Source: Clostridia bacterium (GTDB lineage: Bacteria; Bacillota_A; Clostridia; Christensenellales; Aristaeellaceae). From it: 64,000 nucleotides of DNA. Below, one piece after another: positions 1 through 7,758 of the stretch. Location of the stretch: contig JAFWYA010000018.1 of assembly GCA_017517815.1 (NCBI GenBank), positions 1 through 64,000 on the forward strand, in the 5' to 3' direction. Position 1 is the first letter of the stretch; each line of letters starts with the position of its first letter. The position numbers and the translations under genes were made by a program. Below the pieces are notes generated by a model. That model saw only the letters and a list, made by a program, of their open reading frames with translations. It was not told the origin of the DNA and made no database searches.

Positions 1-137
1 AAAAGCTCCTTTCTGTGTGATTTCAAGCGGTTATACGGACTTTTTAACTCCTTTCCTACAACTGCTTTTCAATTCACCACAAATGAGCCGCAGTCATATG
101 TATTAGGTGGCAGAAACCACCCTTTACATATTAACTC

Positions 138-797
138 TTGGAAGCATTGTATCAGGCGCTCTGCGAATTGCCTTGTGATTTGGATAAACTTCGGCACCTG
201 CTGGAGGAAAAACACTATCCGCCGGAAGATCTGACCCAAACGGTTTTGCGGTTTGTTCTGGATGAATGCTGCTGGGAGGCAGATGTTTTTCGGAGTATTC
301 ATGGCCGCGAGCCGCAGGATCATGAACTGCATTGCTTTTACCTGTTTGATGTGCTGAAACTGACTTTGACATTCGGGCTTGATCCCAATGGAATCCGCGA
401 TGCACAAACGCTTATGTGGGCCATGCAGTTTTTGGATTACCGGTTTGTCGCCGCGGACTGTCTGCGGCTGCTGATGGAGAACGGCGGCGATGCTCAGCAG
501 AAAGTCGATGGAGAAAGCGTATTCGAAACCGTGGATTTTGATGTGATTTACATGCTTGCCGACATCGAACCGGAACGGTATGAACGGCTGATTCACATGT
601 GGCTCGTGCTCATCGGTCATGGCTGCCATCCGAACAGCGGTACCGAACCAGTACTCATGCTGCCGGGGCATCAGTTATCGGAACTGAAAGAGCATGAACG
701 TTTTGACTATTCCATCGAATACACCCAATCCGTCAAGGAAGGATGGATTCTGCACATCATCCACAAGGAAACCGGGGAAGAAATAGCCATCTTATAA
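138..797 (+). CDS. hypothetical protein, 219 aa
   Basis: I do not recognise a family. The frame opens with TTG at 138 directly after an in-frame TAA at 132-134, so it cannot extend further, yet no good ribosome binding site precedes it. The annotated start is therefore uncertain, or the gene has lost its 5' end. The protein looks helical, soluble and acidic, with no signal peptide or membrane segment. It is rich in Leu, Glu, Cys and aromatic residues, and the segment around residues 95-120 (RFVAADCLRLLMENGGDA) resembles an ankyrin-like helix pair. A terminator-like hairpin follows at 897-950. An immunity-type or ankyrin-like role is possible but only a guess. Confidence 0.5.
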   Translation: MEALYQALCELPCDLDKLRHLLEEKHYPPEDLTQTVLRFVLDECCWEADVFRSIHGREPQDHELHCFYLFDVLKLTLTFGLDPNGIRDAQTLMWAMQFLDYRFVAADCLRLLMENGGDAQQKVDGESVFETVDFDVIYMLADIEPERYERLIHMWLVLIGHGCHPNSGTEPVLMLPGHQLSELKEHERFDYSIEYTQSVKEGWILHIIHKETGEEIAIL

Positions 798-834
798 ATT
801 TTCAACACACAACGACCATCAGGCAGAAGGCTCG

Positions 835-846
835 GTTTCGGACGTA
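835..846 (+). repeat. copy 1 of GTTTCGGACGT motif
   Basis: GTTTCGGACGTA occurs here and at 2109-2120, and GTTTCGGACGT at 2246-2256, all in non-coding DNA. Here the motif lies inside a potential long-range stem (ACGACC near 811 with GGTCGT near 894). Confidence 0.5.
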
Positions 847-896
847 TGGCCAGGGGATGCGCGCGCATCATCGGGCACCGGCTGCTGGTGATACGG

Positions 897-950
897 TCGT
901 TTCAGGTGAAAGGCAATTGGAGCTGAGTAACCTGAAACGATCGGTTTTTC
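897..950 (+). terminator. intrinsic terminator after first gene
   Basis: TCGTTTCAGGT (897-907) pairs with ACCTGAAACGA (930-940) and is followed by a short T-run (TTTTTC). It lies 100 bp past the stop of the first gene. Confidence 0.6.
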
Positions 951-962
951 TATGGGGGAAAT

Positions 963-997
963 GGTTCATCCCAAATCTCCGGTCTTTGGGATGAACC
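963..997. other. 13-bp perfect hairpin upstream of LRR gene
   Basis: GGTTCATCCCAAA (963-975) and TTTGGGATGAACC (985-997) form a perfect 13-bp stem with a 9-nt loop and no T-run. It lies just upstream of a TATACT (1015-1020) ahead of the next gene, so it may be an operator or leader structure rather than a terminator. Confidence 0.45.
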
Positions 998-1052
998 TGT
1001 TCTGATTTGTCAGCTATACTGAAGCAAAGCCCAATGAAACGGAAGGATCAAT

Positions 1053-1781
1053 TTGATTAAGTTACAGTTTCACGAACCCCGTTTTGAAGAAAAAGTCAGA
1101 GAGACTCTGAACCTATTCGACAGGGAGCTCGGATTGGCAGACCTGAAAAAAATCACTGAACTGGACTGCTCGGAATTCGTCATGCTTCAAGACGACTACG
1201 CGATTCTGGCTGAATGCACGGCAATTCGGACGCTGTATCTGGAAGCCTGGCCGGACATTTTGCCTGTTATAGGTGCTATGACTCAGCTTCAGGAACTGCA
1301 AATGACCTGTCTTGAATTCCGGTGCAATTTTGATTTGCGGGAGCTTGCAGGTTTGAAGAGTCTGGAAACCCTTTTCCTTTCCGGCGGCGATTGGTCGCTA
1401 ATGAATTTTCTTCATATCGAGGCGCTTTCGGAACTTCAGCATCTCCGAAGCCTTGGATTTCATGAGTTTGGTTCTGCAGATCTGCTTCCGCTGACGGAAC
1501 TACCGCATTTGGATACCTTCTTTTGCGGTTGGGGAAAAGATGTGGATCATATTGAAACGGTTGTTCAGCTCCCGAATCTGAAACGTTTGAGTTTAATCGA
1601 CGCTAAAGTAGAATCGATGGACTTTCTGGATGAACTGGATGAGAACGTGTTTGTGGAACTGTGCGGAATCCGTACCAGCCGTGAGTATGACATCAGAAAA
1701 CTGAAGCGTTTCAGGCAACGCGATATCAGCGAACTGATCATTGCGGGCAAAGAATACTGGCTGTGGAAAGAGGAACCTTGA
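1053..1781 (+). CDS. leucine-rich-repeat-like protein, 242 aa
   Basis: A cytoplasmic protein with irregular leucine-rich repeats. Segments such as LAGLKSLETLFLSGGD, LSELQHLRSLGFHEFG and VQLPNLKRLSLIDAKVE follow the LxxLxxL pattern at a spacing of about 22-24 residues across residues 60-200. There is no signal peptide. The start is TTG at 1053, supported by GGAAGGA at 1041-1047, five bases upstream. LRR proteins of this type usually mediate protein binding; the partner cannot be inferred. The gene appears monocistronic, with a hairpin upstream and a long non-coding region downstream. No close named family is claimed. Confidence 0.7.
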   Translation: MIKLQFHEPRFEEKVRETLNLFDRELGLADLKKITELDCSEFVMLQDDYAILAECTAIRTLYLEAWPDILPVIGAMTQLQELQMTCLEFRCNFDLRELAGLKSLETLFLSGGDWSLMNFLHIEALSELQHLRSLGFHEFGSADLLPLTELPHLDTFFCGWGKDVDHIETVVQLPNLKRLSLIDAKVESMDFLDELDENVFVELCGIRTSREYDIRKLKRFRQRDISELIIAGKEYWLWKEEP

Positions 1782-2032
1782 GATTTGTACAGGAAGATTT
1801 GAGCCTGTTTCTTATGCGGGATACATACCTGATTTATCAGAAGCGAAATATTTCTCCAACTGATTTCTCTGGCACGAACGTGTGCAAAGCAATAAGCTTA
1901 AGCAGCATTTATTGGAACGCTACGTCTCTTCTGTTTGCTTTTTTATTTCCATCCGTGTTGTTCTCTTTTTAGAAGCCGCGTTGATACCTCCCTTGTATTG
2001 TACTTGGGCCGTGCCTTGCGTGGCTTCTTTTC
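1782..2032. other. non-coding stretch, nothing recognised
   Basis: Between the LRR gene and the small-RNA promoter I see no convincing gene, repeat or strong hairpin. Short open frames here lack ribosome binding sites. Confidence 0.4.
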
Positions 2033-2061
2033 TTGCAACATTAAAGCAAGTGCGCTATAAT
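2033..2061 (+). promoter_or_regulatory. sigma-A promoter of candidate small RNA
   Basis: TTGCAA (2033-2038), 17-bp spacer, TATAAT (2056-2061). No gene with a ribosome binding site follows. Instead a stem-loop begins at the predicted transcript start. Confidence 0.65.
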
Positions 2062-2067
2062 CGCTTT

Positions 2068-2165
2068 GCCGAAGCACCCGTTTCGGCAAAAGAACCATCC
2101 CACGTTTCGTTTCGGACGTAAAGAGACCGGCTTGTACAGGCCTCGGCGTGGCCAGGTTCTTTTTC
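2068..2165 (+). ncRNA. candidate ~98-nt structured RNA
   Basis: Predicted to start about 7 nt after the TATAAT at 2056-2061. The first hairpin is a perfect 9-bp repeat, TTTGCCGAA (2065-2073) with TTCGGCAAA (2082-2090). A second, longer stem pairs AGAACC (2091-2096) with GGTTCT (2155-2160) and CCACG (2100-2104) with CGTGG (2147-2151), separated by a 3x3 internal loop. It ends in TTTTT (2160-2164), as an intrinsic terminator would. The inner loop carries the motif GTTTCGGACGTA that recurs at 835 and, one base shorter, at 2246. It matches none of the RNA families I can recall (SRP RNA, 6S, tmRNA, T-box, common riboswitches). Its function is unknown; it could be a free small RNA or a leader. Confidence 0.45.
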
Positions 2166-2245
2166 TATGTGCAATTATACGAGCGGTAATACAGACAGAC
2201 GGAAACCATTATGGTATACTGGCATTGTCAGAGAGAAGCATTTGC

Positions 2246-2256
2246 GTTTCGGACGT
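2246..2256 (+). repeat. copy 3 of GTTTCGGACGT motif
   Basis: Eleven bases identical to the copies at 835 and 2109. Here the motif precedes a large terminator-like stem at 2304-2388. Confidence 0.5.
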
Positions 2257-2303
2257 TCCCCAAAGGCCATGAGCTTGGCATGAGGAGTTTGCGTAATCTG
2301 CAC

Positions 2304-2388
2304 CGATGCAGAATCGATGGGCGTGCATACCGCCGCAGCTTTGCCTGCGGGCCTGCCTCCGCCAGTGGTAGATTCTGCATCGCTTTTT
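2304..2388 (+). terminator. long branched hairpin with T-run
   Basis: CGATGCAGAATC (2304-2315) pairs perfectly with GATTCTGCATCG (2371-2382), followed by CTTTTTC. The enclosed 55 nt contain a second perfect hairpin, CCGCAG (2333-2338) with CTGCGG (2345-2350). It could be the 3' end of another small RNA or a riboswitch-like attenuator; no known class was matched. Confidence 0.5.
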
Positions 2389-2473
2389 CATATCAGTACA
2401 GTCATGCGGACGCGGTGTGACTCAAACTGTCGCAGTCAGCGGCGGGAGTGCGGTGGGCAGCTAACCCAAAGCG

Positions 2474-2500
2474 CAGCCCGTCGGCTGGCTGTTTTCTTTT
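2474..2500 (+). terminator. hairpin plus T-rich tail
   Basis: CAGCC (2474-2478) and GGCTG (2483-2487) form a short stem, followed by GCTGTTTTCTTTT. A further small hairpin, ACAGCCG (2545-2551) with CGGCTGT (2558-2564), lies between it and the ABC-transporter promoter. Confidence 0.4.
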
Positions 2501-2595
2501 GGTATCGCAGCCGGATGTTTTTTTCATAATAAATCCAACAAAATACAGCCGCTTTCCCGGCTGTTTCTTACCTTCTGTCCGGGTTGTTTCAGCAA

Positions 2596-2624
2596 TTGAC
2601 AGTCCTTTATTCTGGCAGTATAAT
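2596..2624 (+). promoter_or_regulatory. consensus sigma-A promoter of ABC importer
   Basis: TTGACA (2596-2601), exactly 17 bp, TATAAT (2619-2624): both hexamers are perfect consensus. The start codon of the binding-protein gene is 51 bp downstream, with AGGAG at 2660-2664. Confidence 0.85.
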
Positions 2625-2674
2625 AAGGACAACCATGACGCGAGACGTCAAAAATAAAAAAGGAGAAGAAGACC

Positions 2675-3748
2675 ATGAAAAAACTGTTCTCTCTGCTTCT
2701 TGCCATCGCCATGCTGCTGGGCTGCATGAGCATCGCATCTGCGGAAATCGATCCCGCTCTCATCGCTGCCGCTCAGGAAGAGGGCGAGCTGGTCGTGTAC
2801 GGCTCCTGCGAAGAACCCTATCTGGCTTCCGCTGCCCGTCATTTTGAAGAGCTGTACGGCATCAAGACCTACTATCAGCGCCTCTCCACCGGCGAAGTGC
2901 AGGCCAAGATCACCGAAGAAGCCGGCAATCCTTCTGCCGACGTCTGGTTTGGCGGCACCACCGACCCCTACAACGAGACCGCCAAGGCCGGCCTGCTGAC
3001 TGCTTATGAAGCTGCCAACGCCGCCGATCTGGCCGGCCCCATGTACCGCGATGCCGATGGCTACTGGTACGGCATCTACAAGGGCATTCTGGGCTTCATG
3101 GTCAACACCGAAGAGCTCGAGCGCCTGGGCGTGGAAGCTCCCAAGGGCTGGGACGATCTGCTCAAGCCCGAATACAAGGACCTGGTCTGGCTGTCCAACC
3201 CCAACACCGCCGGCACCGCCAAGCTGATCATCAACACCATGGTTCAGCTCAAGGGCCACGATGAGGCCATGAAGTACTTCGTCGAGCTGGACAAGAACGT
3301 TCAGCAGTACACCAAGTCCGGCTCCGGCCCCTCCAAGAAGGTTGGCATCGGCGAGTGCGTCATCGGCGTGGGCTTCCTGCATGACGGCATCGCTCAGATC
3401 CTCTCCGGCTACGACAACATCGCTCTGGTGATCCCCGAGGAAGGCACCAGCTTCGAAATCGGCGCCACCGCCATCTTCGAGGGCTGCGCTCATCCCAACG
3501 CCGCCAAGCTGTGGGTGGAATACGCCCTGTCTCCCGAGTGCGTGGAGCTGGCTGACGACGCCGAGAGCTATCAGTTCCTGGTCATCAACTCCGCCAAGCA
3601 GCCCGCTGCTGTGGAGCCCTTCGGTCTGGATCCCAACAACGTGATCGACTATGACTTCGAAGACGCCAAGAACAACACCACCCAGTATGTGCAGGACTTC
3701 TTCGAGGCGCTGGGCGCTGCCGCCGACGGCCGCTTCAAGACCGAGTAA
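2675..3748 (+). CDS. ABC importer substrate-binding protein (AfuA/FbpA-like)
   Basis: Extracytoplasmic binding protein of an ABC importer, 357 aa. Residues 1-23 form a signal peptide. LLGC inside it resembles a lipobox and SASAE-like residues give an alternative signal-peptidase I site, so lipid anchoring is possible. The mature part has the type-2 periplasmic-binding fold of the iron(III)/AfuA group: ELVVYGSCEEP at the N-terminus, ADVWFGGTTDPY, and a C-terminal HPNAAKLWVEYALS hinge region. In this family some members bind ferric iron and AfuA proteins bind hexose phosphates. The lack of the Tyr-Tyr iron ligand pair I would expect in FbpA favours an organic or phosphorylated ligand, but this is inference. 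It is first in an operon with the permease and ATPase. Codon use is strongly biased to C/G-ending codons, suggesting high expression. Confidence 0.85.
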   Translation: MKKLFSLLLAIAMLLGCMSIASAEIDPALIAAAQEEGELVVYGSCEEPYLASAARHFEELYGIKTYYQRLSTGEVQAKITEEAGNPSADVWFGGTTDPYNETAKAGLLTAYEAANAADLAGPMYRDADGYWYGIYKGILGFMVNTEELERLGVEAPKGWDDLLKPEYKDLVWLSNPNTAGTAKLIINTMVQLKGHDEAMKYFVELDKNVQQYTKSGSGPSKKVGIGECVIGVGFLHDGIAQILSGYDNIALVIPEEGTSFEIGATAIFEGCAHPNAAKLWVEYALSPECVELADDAESYQFLVINSAKQPAAVEPFGLDPNNVIDYDFEDAKNNTTQYVQDFFEALGAAADGRFKTE

Positions 3749-3797
3749 TCCGGCACTGCGGTGAATTGATTCACCGGCAATCAAAGCAACCTTACAG

Positions 3798-3831
3798 GGG
3801 GATGGGAGAAATCCCATCCCCTTACCTTTTT
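3798..3831 (+). terminator. terminator/attenuator between binding protein and permease
   Basis: GGGGATGGGA (3798-3807), GAAA loop, TCCCATCCCC (3812-3821), then TTACCTTTTTT. A GNRA-capped perfect 10-bp stem placed here would let the binding protein be made in excess over the membrane subunits. Confidence 0.75.
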
Positions 3832-3849
3832 TGGAAAGGGTGAATGCCC

Positions 3850-5793
3850 ATGAAAACACGTCAGAGCGCGGCGCTGGAACGCAAAAAGTTCTTTGGCGAC
3901 CCGGTGATGGTCACAACCATCGTGCTGCTTGTGGTGCTGCTTGCGCTGTTTATCCTCTATCCGCTGGCAATGCTGCTCATGGACAGCGTCCATGTGGTGG
4001 AAACGCAGATGGTTTCGCTGGAAAGCGTGCTGGCGGGTCAGTCACCCGCGCCCTATGAACAGGATGGGGGAGCCATCCTCGTGCAGGGCAATAAAAATGC
4101 CGAGGCCGTGATCGGGCTGGATCAGCTCGATGAGAGCTTCGGGTTCCTGTATGCCAAAAACGGCCGCCTGCTCAAGGAGGGCGACGAGATCGATCCGGCA
4201 AAGACCTACGTCAAGGTCAAGCTGGATTACTGGACCGCCGACGCCTTCCCGCGCATCTTCAGCGATTACACCTTCAACACCGCCTTTTTCAATACCCTGA
4301 GGCTGGGCTTTATCACCAGCTTCGGCGCGGTGATTGTGGGTCTTCTCTTTGCGTATGTGGACTGCTATGTCAGCGTCCGTTCCCGCGTGGTCAAGAAGAT
4401 GTTCGACGTCGTGTCGACGCTTCCGGTGGTATCGCCGCCGTTTGTGCTGTCGCTGTCGATGATTCTGCTCTTCGGCCGCGGCGGACTGATCACGCGCAAG
4501 CTGCTTGGCATCTATGACAGCGACGTATATGGCCTGAGCGGCATTGCCATCGTGCAGATCCTCACCTTCTTCCCCGTGTGCTACATGATGCTCAAGGGCC
4601 TGCTTAAAAACATCGATCCCTCCATGGAGGAGGCGGCCCGCAATATGGGCGCCAGCCGCTGGAAGGTATTTACCACCGTGACCCTGCCGCTGATGCTGCC
4701 CGGCCTTGGCAATGCATTTCTGGTCACCTTCATCGAATCCGTGGCTGACTTCGCCAATCCCATGATGATCGGCGGCAGCTATGACACGCTGGCAACCACG
4801 ATCTATCTGCGCATCACCGGCGGCAGCTATGATACCACCGGCGCGGCGGCCATGGCTGTGGTGCTTCTGTGCATCACGCTGGTGTTGTTCCTGGTGCAGA
4901 AGTACTACCTCGAGGCCAAGACGGCGGCCACCCTCACCGGCAATGCCAGCCGCGCCCGCGCCCTCATCGAGGACCGCAGCGTGCGCGTGCCGCTCACGGC
5001 CATCTGCTCGCTGATTTCCGCCTTCGTCATCATGATGTACATCGCCATCCCCTTCGGCGCTCTGTTCAAGCTCTGGGGCCGCGATTACAGCCTGAGCCTG
5101 AAGTGGTTTGAACAACTCTTCCGCGACGACGGATTCAAGGCCTTTACCGACTCGTTTATCCTCTCGCTCATCGCTTCTCCCATCACGGCGCTGCTTTCGA
5201 TGATCATCTCCTATCTGGTGGTCAAGAAGAAGTTCCGCGGAAAGGGCTTCATCGAGTTCGTGTCGATGCTGGCCATGGCCGTGCCCGGCACGGTTCTGGG
5301 CGTGGGCTTCATCCGCGGCTTTGCCGGCGGCGTGTTCCGCACGGGCTTCCTGCAGGGCGTCTATGGCACGGGCATCATACTGGTCATTGTGTTTGTGGTG
5401 CGCTCGTTGCCGGTTGGCACGCGAAGCGGTATATCGGCGCTTCGGCAGATTGACAAGTCCATCGAGGAATCCGCGTACGATCTGGGCGCAGGCAGCGCCA
5501 AGGTGTTTGTCTCCGTTACGCTGCCTCTGATCAAGGATTCGTTCTTAAGCGGTCTGGTCACCACCTTCGTGCGCTCCATCACTGCCATCAGCGCCATCAT
5601 CCTGCTGGTCACGCCGCGCTATCTGCTCATCACCTGCCGCATCAACGAGTTTGCTGAAAAGGGCGCTTACGGCGTGGCCTGCGCCTACGCAACCATTCTG
5701 ATTGCCATTGTGTACGCAGCCATCGTGCTGATGAACCTGTGCATCAAGTACTTCGGAACCAGCCGAAAAATGCGAGTGAAGGAGAGTGAGTGA
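3850..5793 (+). CDS. ABC importer permease, two fused membrane domains
   Basis: About 647 aa, longer than the usual single permease because it carries two binding-protein-dependent transport domains in one chain, as in the FbpB/AfuB group. An N-terminal membrane helix (residues 18-40) precedes an extracytoplasmic loop of about 90 residues. The first domain has its EAA loop at about residue 258 (EEAARNMGASRWKVF) and the second at about residue 538 (EESAYDLGAGSAKVF); these contact the ATPase. ATG at 3844 is in frame but only 3 bp from GGAAAGGG (3833-3840), so ATG 3850 at 9 bp is preferred. The stop lies two bases upstream of the ATPase ATG, so the two are translationally coupled. Confidence 0.85.
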   Translation: MKTRQSAALERKKFFGDPVMVTTIVLLVVLLALFILYPLAMLLMDSVHVVETQMVSLESVLAGQSPAPYEQDGGAILVQGNKNAEAVIGLDQLDESFGFLYAKNGRLLKEGDEIDPAKTYVKVKLDYWTADAFPRIFSDYTFNTAFFNTLRLGFITSFGAVIVGLLFAYVDCYVSVRSRVVKKMFDVVSTLPVVSPPFVLSLSMILLFGRGGLITRKLLGIYDSDVYGLSGIAIVQILTFFPVCYMMLKGLLKNIDPSMEEAARNMGASRWKVFTTVTLPLMLPGLGNAFLVTFIESVADFANPMMIGGSYDTLATTIYLRITGGSYDTTGAAAMAVVLLCITLVLFLVQKYYLEAKTAATLTGNASRARALIEDRSVRVPLTAICSLISAFVIMMYIAIPFGALFKLWGRDYSLSLKWFEQLFRDDGFKAFTDSFILSLIASPITALLSMIISYLVVKKKFRGKGFIEFVSMLAMAVPGTVLGVGFIRGFAGGVFRTGFLQGVYGTGIILVIVFVVRSLPVGTRSGISALRQIDKSIEESAYDLGAGSAKVFVSVTLPLIKDSFLSGLVTTFVRSITAISAIILLVTPRYLLITCRINEFAEKGAYGVACAYATILIAIVYAAIVLMNLCIKYFGTSRKMRVKESE

Positions 5794-5794
5794 G

Positions 5795-6874
5795 ATGGCT
5801 GGCAAGGAAAAGAAAGGCGTACGCCTGGAGCACATCTCCAAGATCTACAACGATCCCAAGACCGGCAAGCAGTTTTACGCCGTCAACGACGTATCTCTGG
5901 AGATCAAGCCGGGCAGCTTTGTAACGCTGCTGGGTCCCTCCGGCTGCGGCAAGACCACCACGCTGCGCATGATCGCCGGCTTTGAAAGCCCCGACGAGGG
6001 CGAAATCTACCTGGGCGACGAGGCCATCAACGCGCTCACGCCCAACAAGCGCGACACTGCCATGGTGTTCCAGAGCTACGCGCTGTTCCCGCACTACAAC
6101 GTATACGACAACATCGCCTACGGCTTGAAGCTGCGCAAGGTGCCCCGCAAGGAAATGGACGAGCGCATCGAAAAAATCCTTGATCTGGTCGAGCTCAGCG
6201 GCATGGAAACCCGCATGACCAACCAGCTTTCCGGCGGTCAGCAGCAGCGCGTGGCTCTTGCGCGCGCCATGGTGGTGGAGCCGAGCGTGCTTCTGTTTGA
6301 CGAGCCGCTAAGCAACCTCGACGCCAAGCTGCGCGTCAGCATGCGCACCGAAATCCGCCGCATTCAGCAGACGCTGGGCATCACGGCGGTGTACGTCACC
6401 CACGATCAGGCCGAGGCCATGGCCATTTCCGACCAGATCATCATCATGAACAAGGGCGTCATCGCCCAGATGGGCACGCCGGAGGAAATCTACCACCACC
6501 CCAACAGCGAGTTCGTGGCGGACTTCATCGGCGAGGTCAACTTCCTCGAGGGATCTGTTGCTTCTGTGGAAGGCGACAATTGCACCCTCAGCATCGCCGG
6601 CCACAACGTGTCCGTGGCCAATCCCGCCGGATTCACCGTGGGCCAGACCTGCAAGGTCGTCCTTCGCCCCGAGGCCGGCATCCTCGCAGACGAGGGCGCG
6701 CTGCCCTGCAAGGTCGTGCTCAGCTGCTTCATGGGCGCTTACCAGAACTATCATGTCATGGTGGGCGACACGCTGGTCAAGCTGGCCGACTACTGCCCGG
6801 TGGGCCGCAAGGTCTATCAGGTGGGCGATACGGCGTATCTGAGCTTCCGCGAGGGATGCGTGCATATGCTGTAA
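5795..6874 (+). CDS. ABC importer ATP-binding subunit
   Basis: Cytoplasmic ATPase energising the importer, 359 aa. Walker A GPSGCGKTT is near residue 46, the signature LSGGQQQRVALARA near 145, Walker B LLFDEP near 166 and the H-loop THDQAEA near 200. The C-terminal about 110 residues form a TOBE-type regulatory domain, as in FbpC/PotA/MalK-type subunits. A GTG at 5786 is in frame but lies one base after AAGGAG (5779-5784); ATG 5795 at 10 bp is the better start. It is the last gene of the three-gene operon, closed by a strong terminator. Confidence 0.9.
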   Translation: MAGKEKKGVRLEHISKIYNDPKTGKQFYAVNDVSLEIKPGSFVTLLGPSGCGKTTTLRMIAGFESPDEGEIYLGDEAINALTPNKRDTAMVFQSYALFPHYNVYDNIAYGLKLRKVPRKEMDERIEKILDLVELSGMETRMTNQLSGGQQQRVALARAMVVEPSVLLFDEPLSNLDAKLRVSMRTEIRRIQQTLGITAVYVTHDQAEAMAISDQIIIMNKGVIAQMGTPEEIYHHPNSEFVADFIGEVNFLEGSVASVEGDNCTLSIAGHNVSVANPAGFTVGQTCKVVLRPEAGILADEGALPCKVVLSCFMGAYQNYHVMVGDTLVKLADYCPVGRKVYQVGDTAYLSFREGCVHML

Positions 6875-6882
6875 CCCCATGC

Positions 6883-6923
6883 AAAAGGACCAGTCCGAAA
6901 AAAATCGGACTGGTCCTTTTTTT
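6883..6923. terminator. bidirectional terminator
   Basis: GGACCAGTCCGA (6887-6898) and TCGGACTGGTCC (6905-6916) flanked by A-runs and T-runs. It ends the ABC operon (+) and can also serve the convergent VWA gene (-). Confidence 0.85.
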
Positions 6924-6935
6924 GACGTCAGGAAC

Positions 6936-7592
6936 TCACCAGAGGTCTCTTTCGTTTACGTCCTCTTCAATCCTGCTCTTCCAGTTTGCAGGCACGGCCA
7001 TGTTTTCGGAGGCGCGCATATGGGCAACCGTGTCGCTCAGCACCTCATAATTGAGCCTCGTACCGCGGCTGTCGCTGCGGTAGCTCACAGCGCGGTCCTC
7101 GCTGATGCCGTAGCGCCGGGCCGTTTCCACCGCGTCGATGTTCGCGCCCAGGAACAGGAATTCCCAGCCATATTTGCTCTTCTGCCGTTCGATCTTCGCC
7201 CTGATTTCCTCCGCCGTGTAACGTTGACTGGCGTTTTCCATGCCGTCAGTGGTGATAACAAACACCGTCTTTTCGGGGCGGTCCTCCTCGCGGGCGTACT
7301 TGTGCACGTTGCCGATGTGGTGGATGGCCTTGCCCATCGCATCCAAAAGCGCGGTGCAGCCGCCAACATGATAGTCGCGGGCCGTCATGGGCGCAATTTT
7401 CTGTACGTCCACGCGGTCGTGGATAACTGTGCTGTCATTGCTGAACAGTACGGTGGACACAACAGCCTTGCCCTCGGCCTTCTTCTGCTTTTCGATCATG
7501 GCGTTGAAGCCGCCGATGGTATCGCTCTCCAGGCCGGCCATAGAGCCGCTGCGATCGAGGATGAAAACCAGTTCCGTCAGATTCTTCTTCAT
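6936..7592 (-). CDS. von Willebrand factor A domain protein, 218 aa
   Basis: A stand-alone VWA domain. The metal-ion-dependent adhesion site is complete: DRSGS (residues 13-17), Thr80 in GGCTALLD and Asp116 in TTDGMEN. It has no signal peptide or membrane helix, so it acts in the cytoplasm, unlike secreted adhesins. Single-domain cytoplasmic VWA proteins often partner with AAA ATPases or tellurite-resistance-type proteins, none of which is adjacent. Upstream on the same strand is a TATAAT-like box (around 7635), and a terminator separates it from the large membrane-protein gene, so it is probably its own transcription unit. The start has a strong AGGAGG. Confidence 0.85.
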   Translation of the reverse strand: MKKNLTELVFILDRSGSMAGLESDTIGGFNAMIEKQKKAEGKAVVSTVLFSNDSTVIHDRVDVQKIAPMTARDYHVGGCTALLDAMGKAIHHIGNVHKYAREEDRPEKTVFVITTDGMENASQRYTAEEIRAKIERQKSKYGWEFLFLGANIDAVETARRYGISEDRAVSYRSDSRGTRLNYEVLSDTVAHMRASENMAVPANWKSRIEEDVNERDLW

Positions 7593-7650
7593 GTTTGAAA
7601 ACCTCCTGCTATGTTTTGGTATTGGTTACGATGCCATTATAGAAGGTTTC

Positions 7651-7690
7651 AAAAACAAAAAGGTCGCTCTGCAGGCGACCTTTTCGTTTT
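7651..7690 (-). terminator. terminator of the 789-aa gene
   Basis: AAAAGGTCGC (7658-7667) and GCGACCTTTT (7675-7684) form a 10-bp stem. Reading on the minus strand it is followed by TTTTTGTTTTT. A near-identical hairpin (GGTCGCC/GGCGACC) recurs at 32527-32553 next to gene remnants. Confidence 0.8.
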
Positions 7691-7758
7691 TCTCAGACTT
7701 ATGTGATGATGAACCGCACACAGCCAAAGAAATCGTCATTCCTGAACCCTGTGTGATT

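Noticed and set aside
2304..2388. Cobalamin, TPP, SAM, Moco or c-di-GMP riboswitch
   Set aside because: None of the conserved core sequences I recall for these classes is present; only stems are seen.
2648..3859. 403-aa open frame antisense to the ABC binding-protein gene
   Set aside because: It follows from the G/C-ending codon bias of the sense gene; no ribosome binding site, and the real gene has a consensus promoter and signal peptide.
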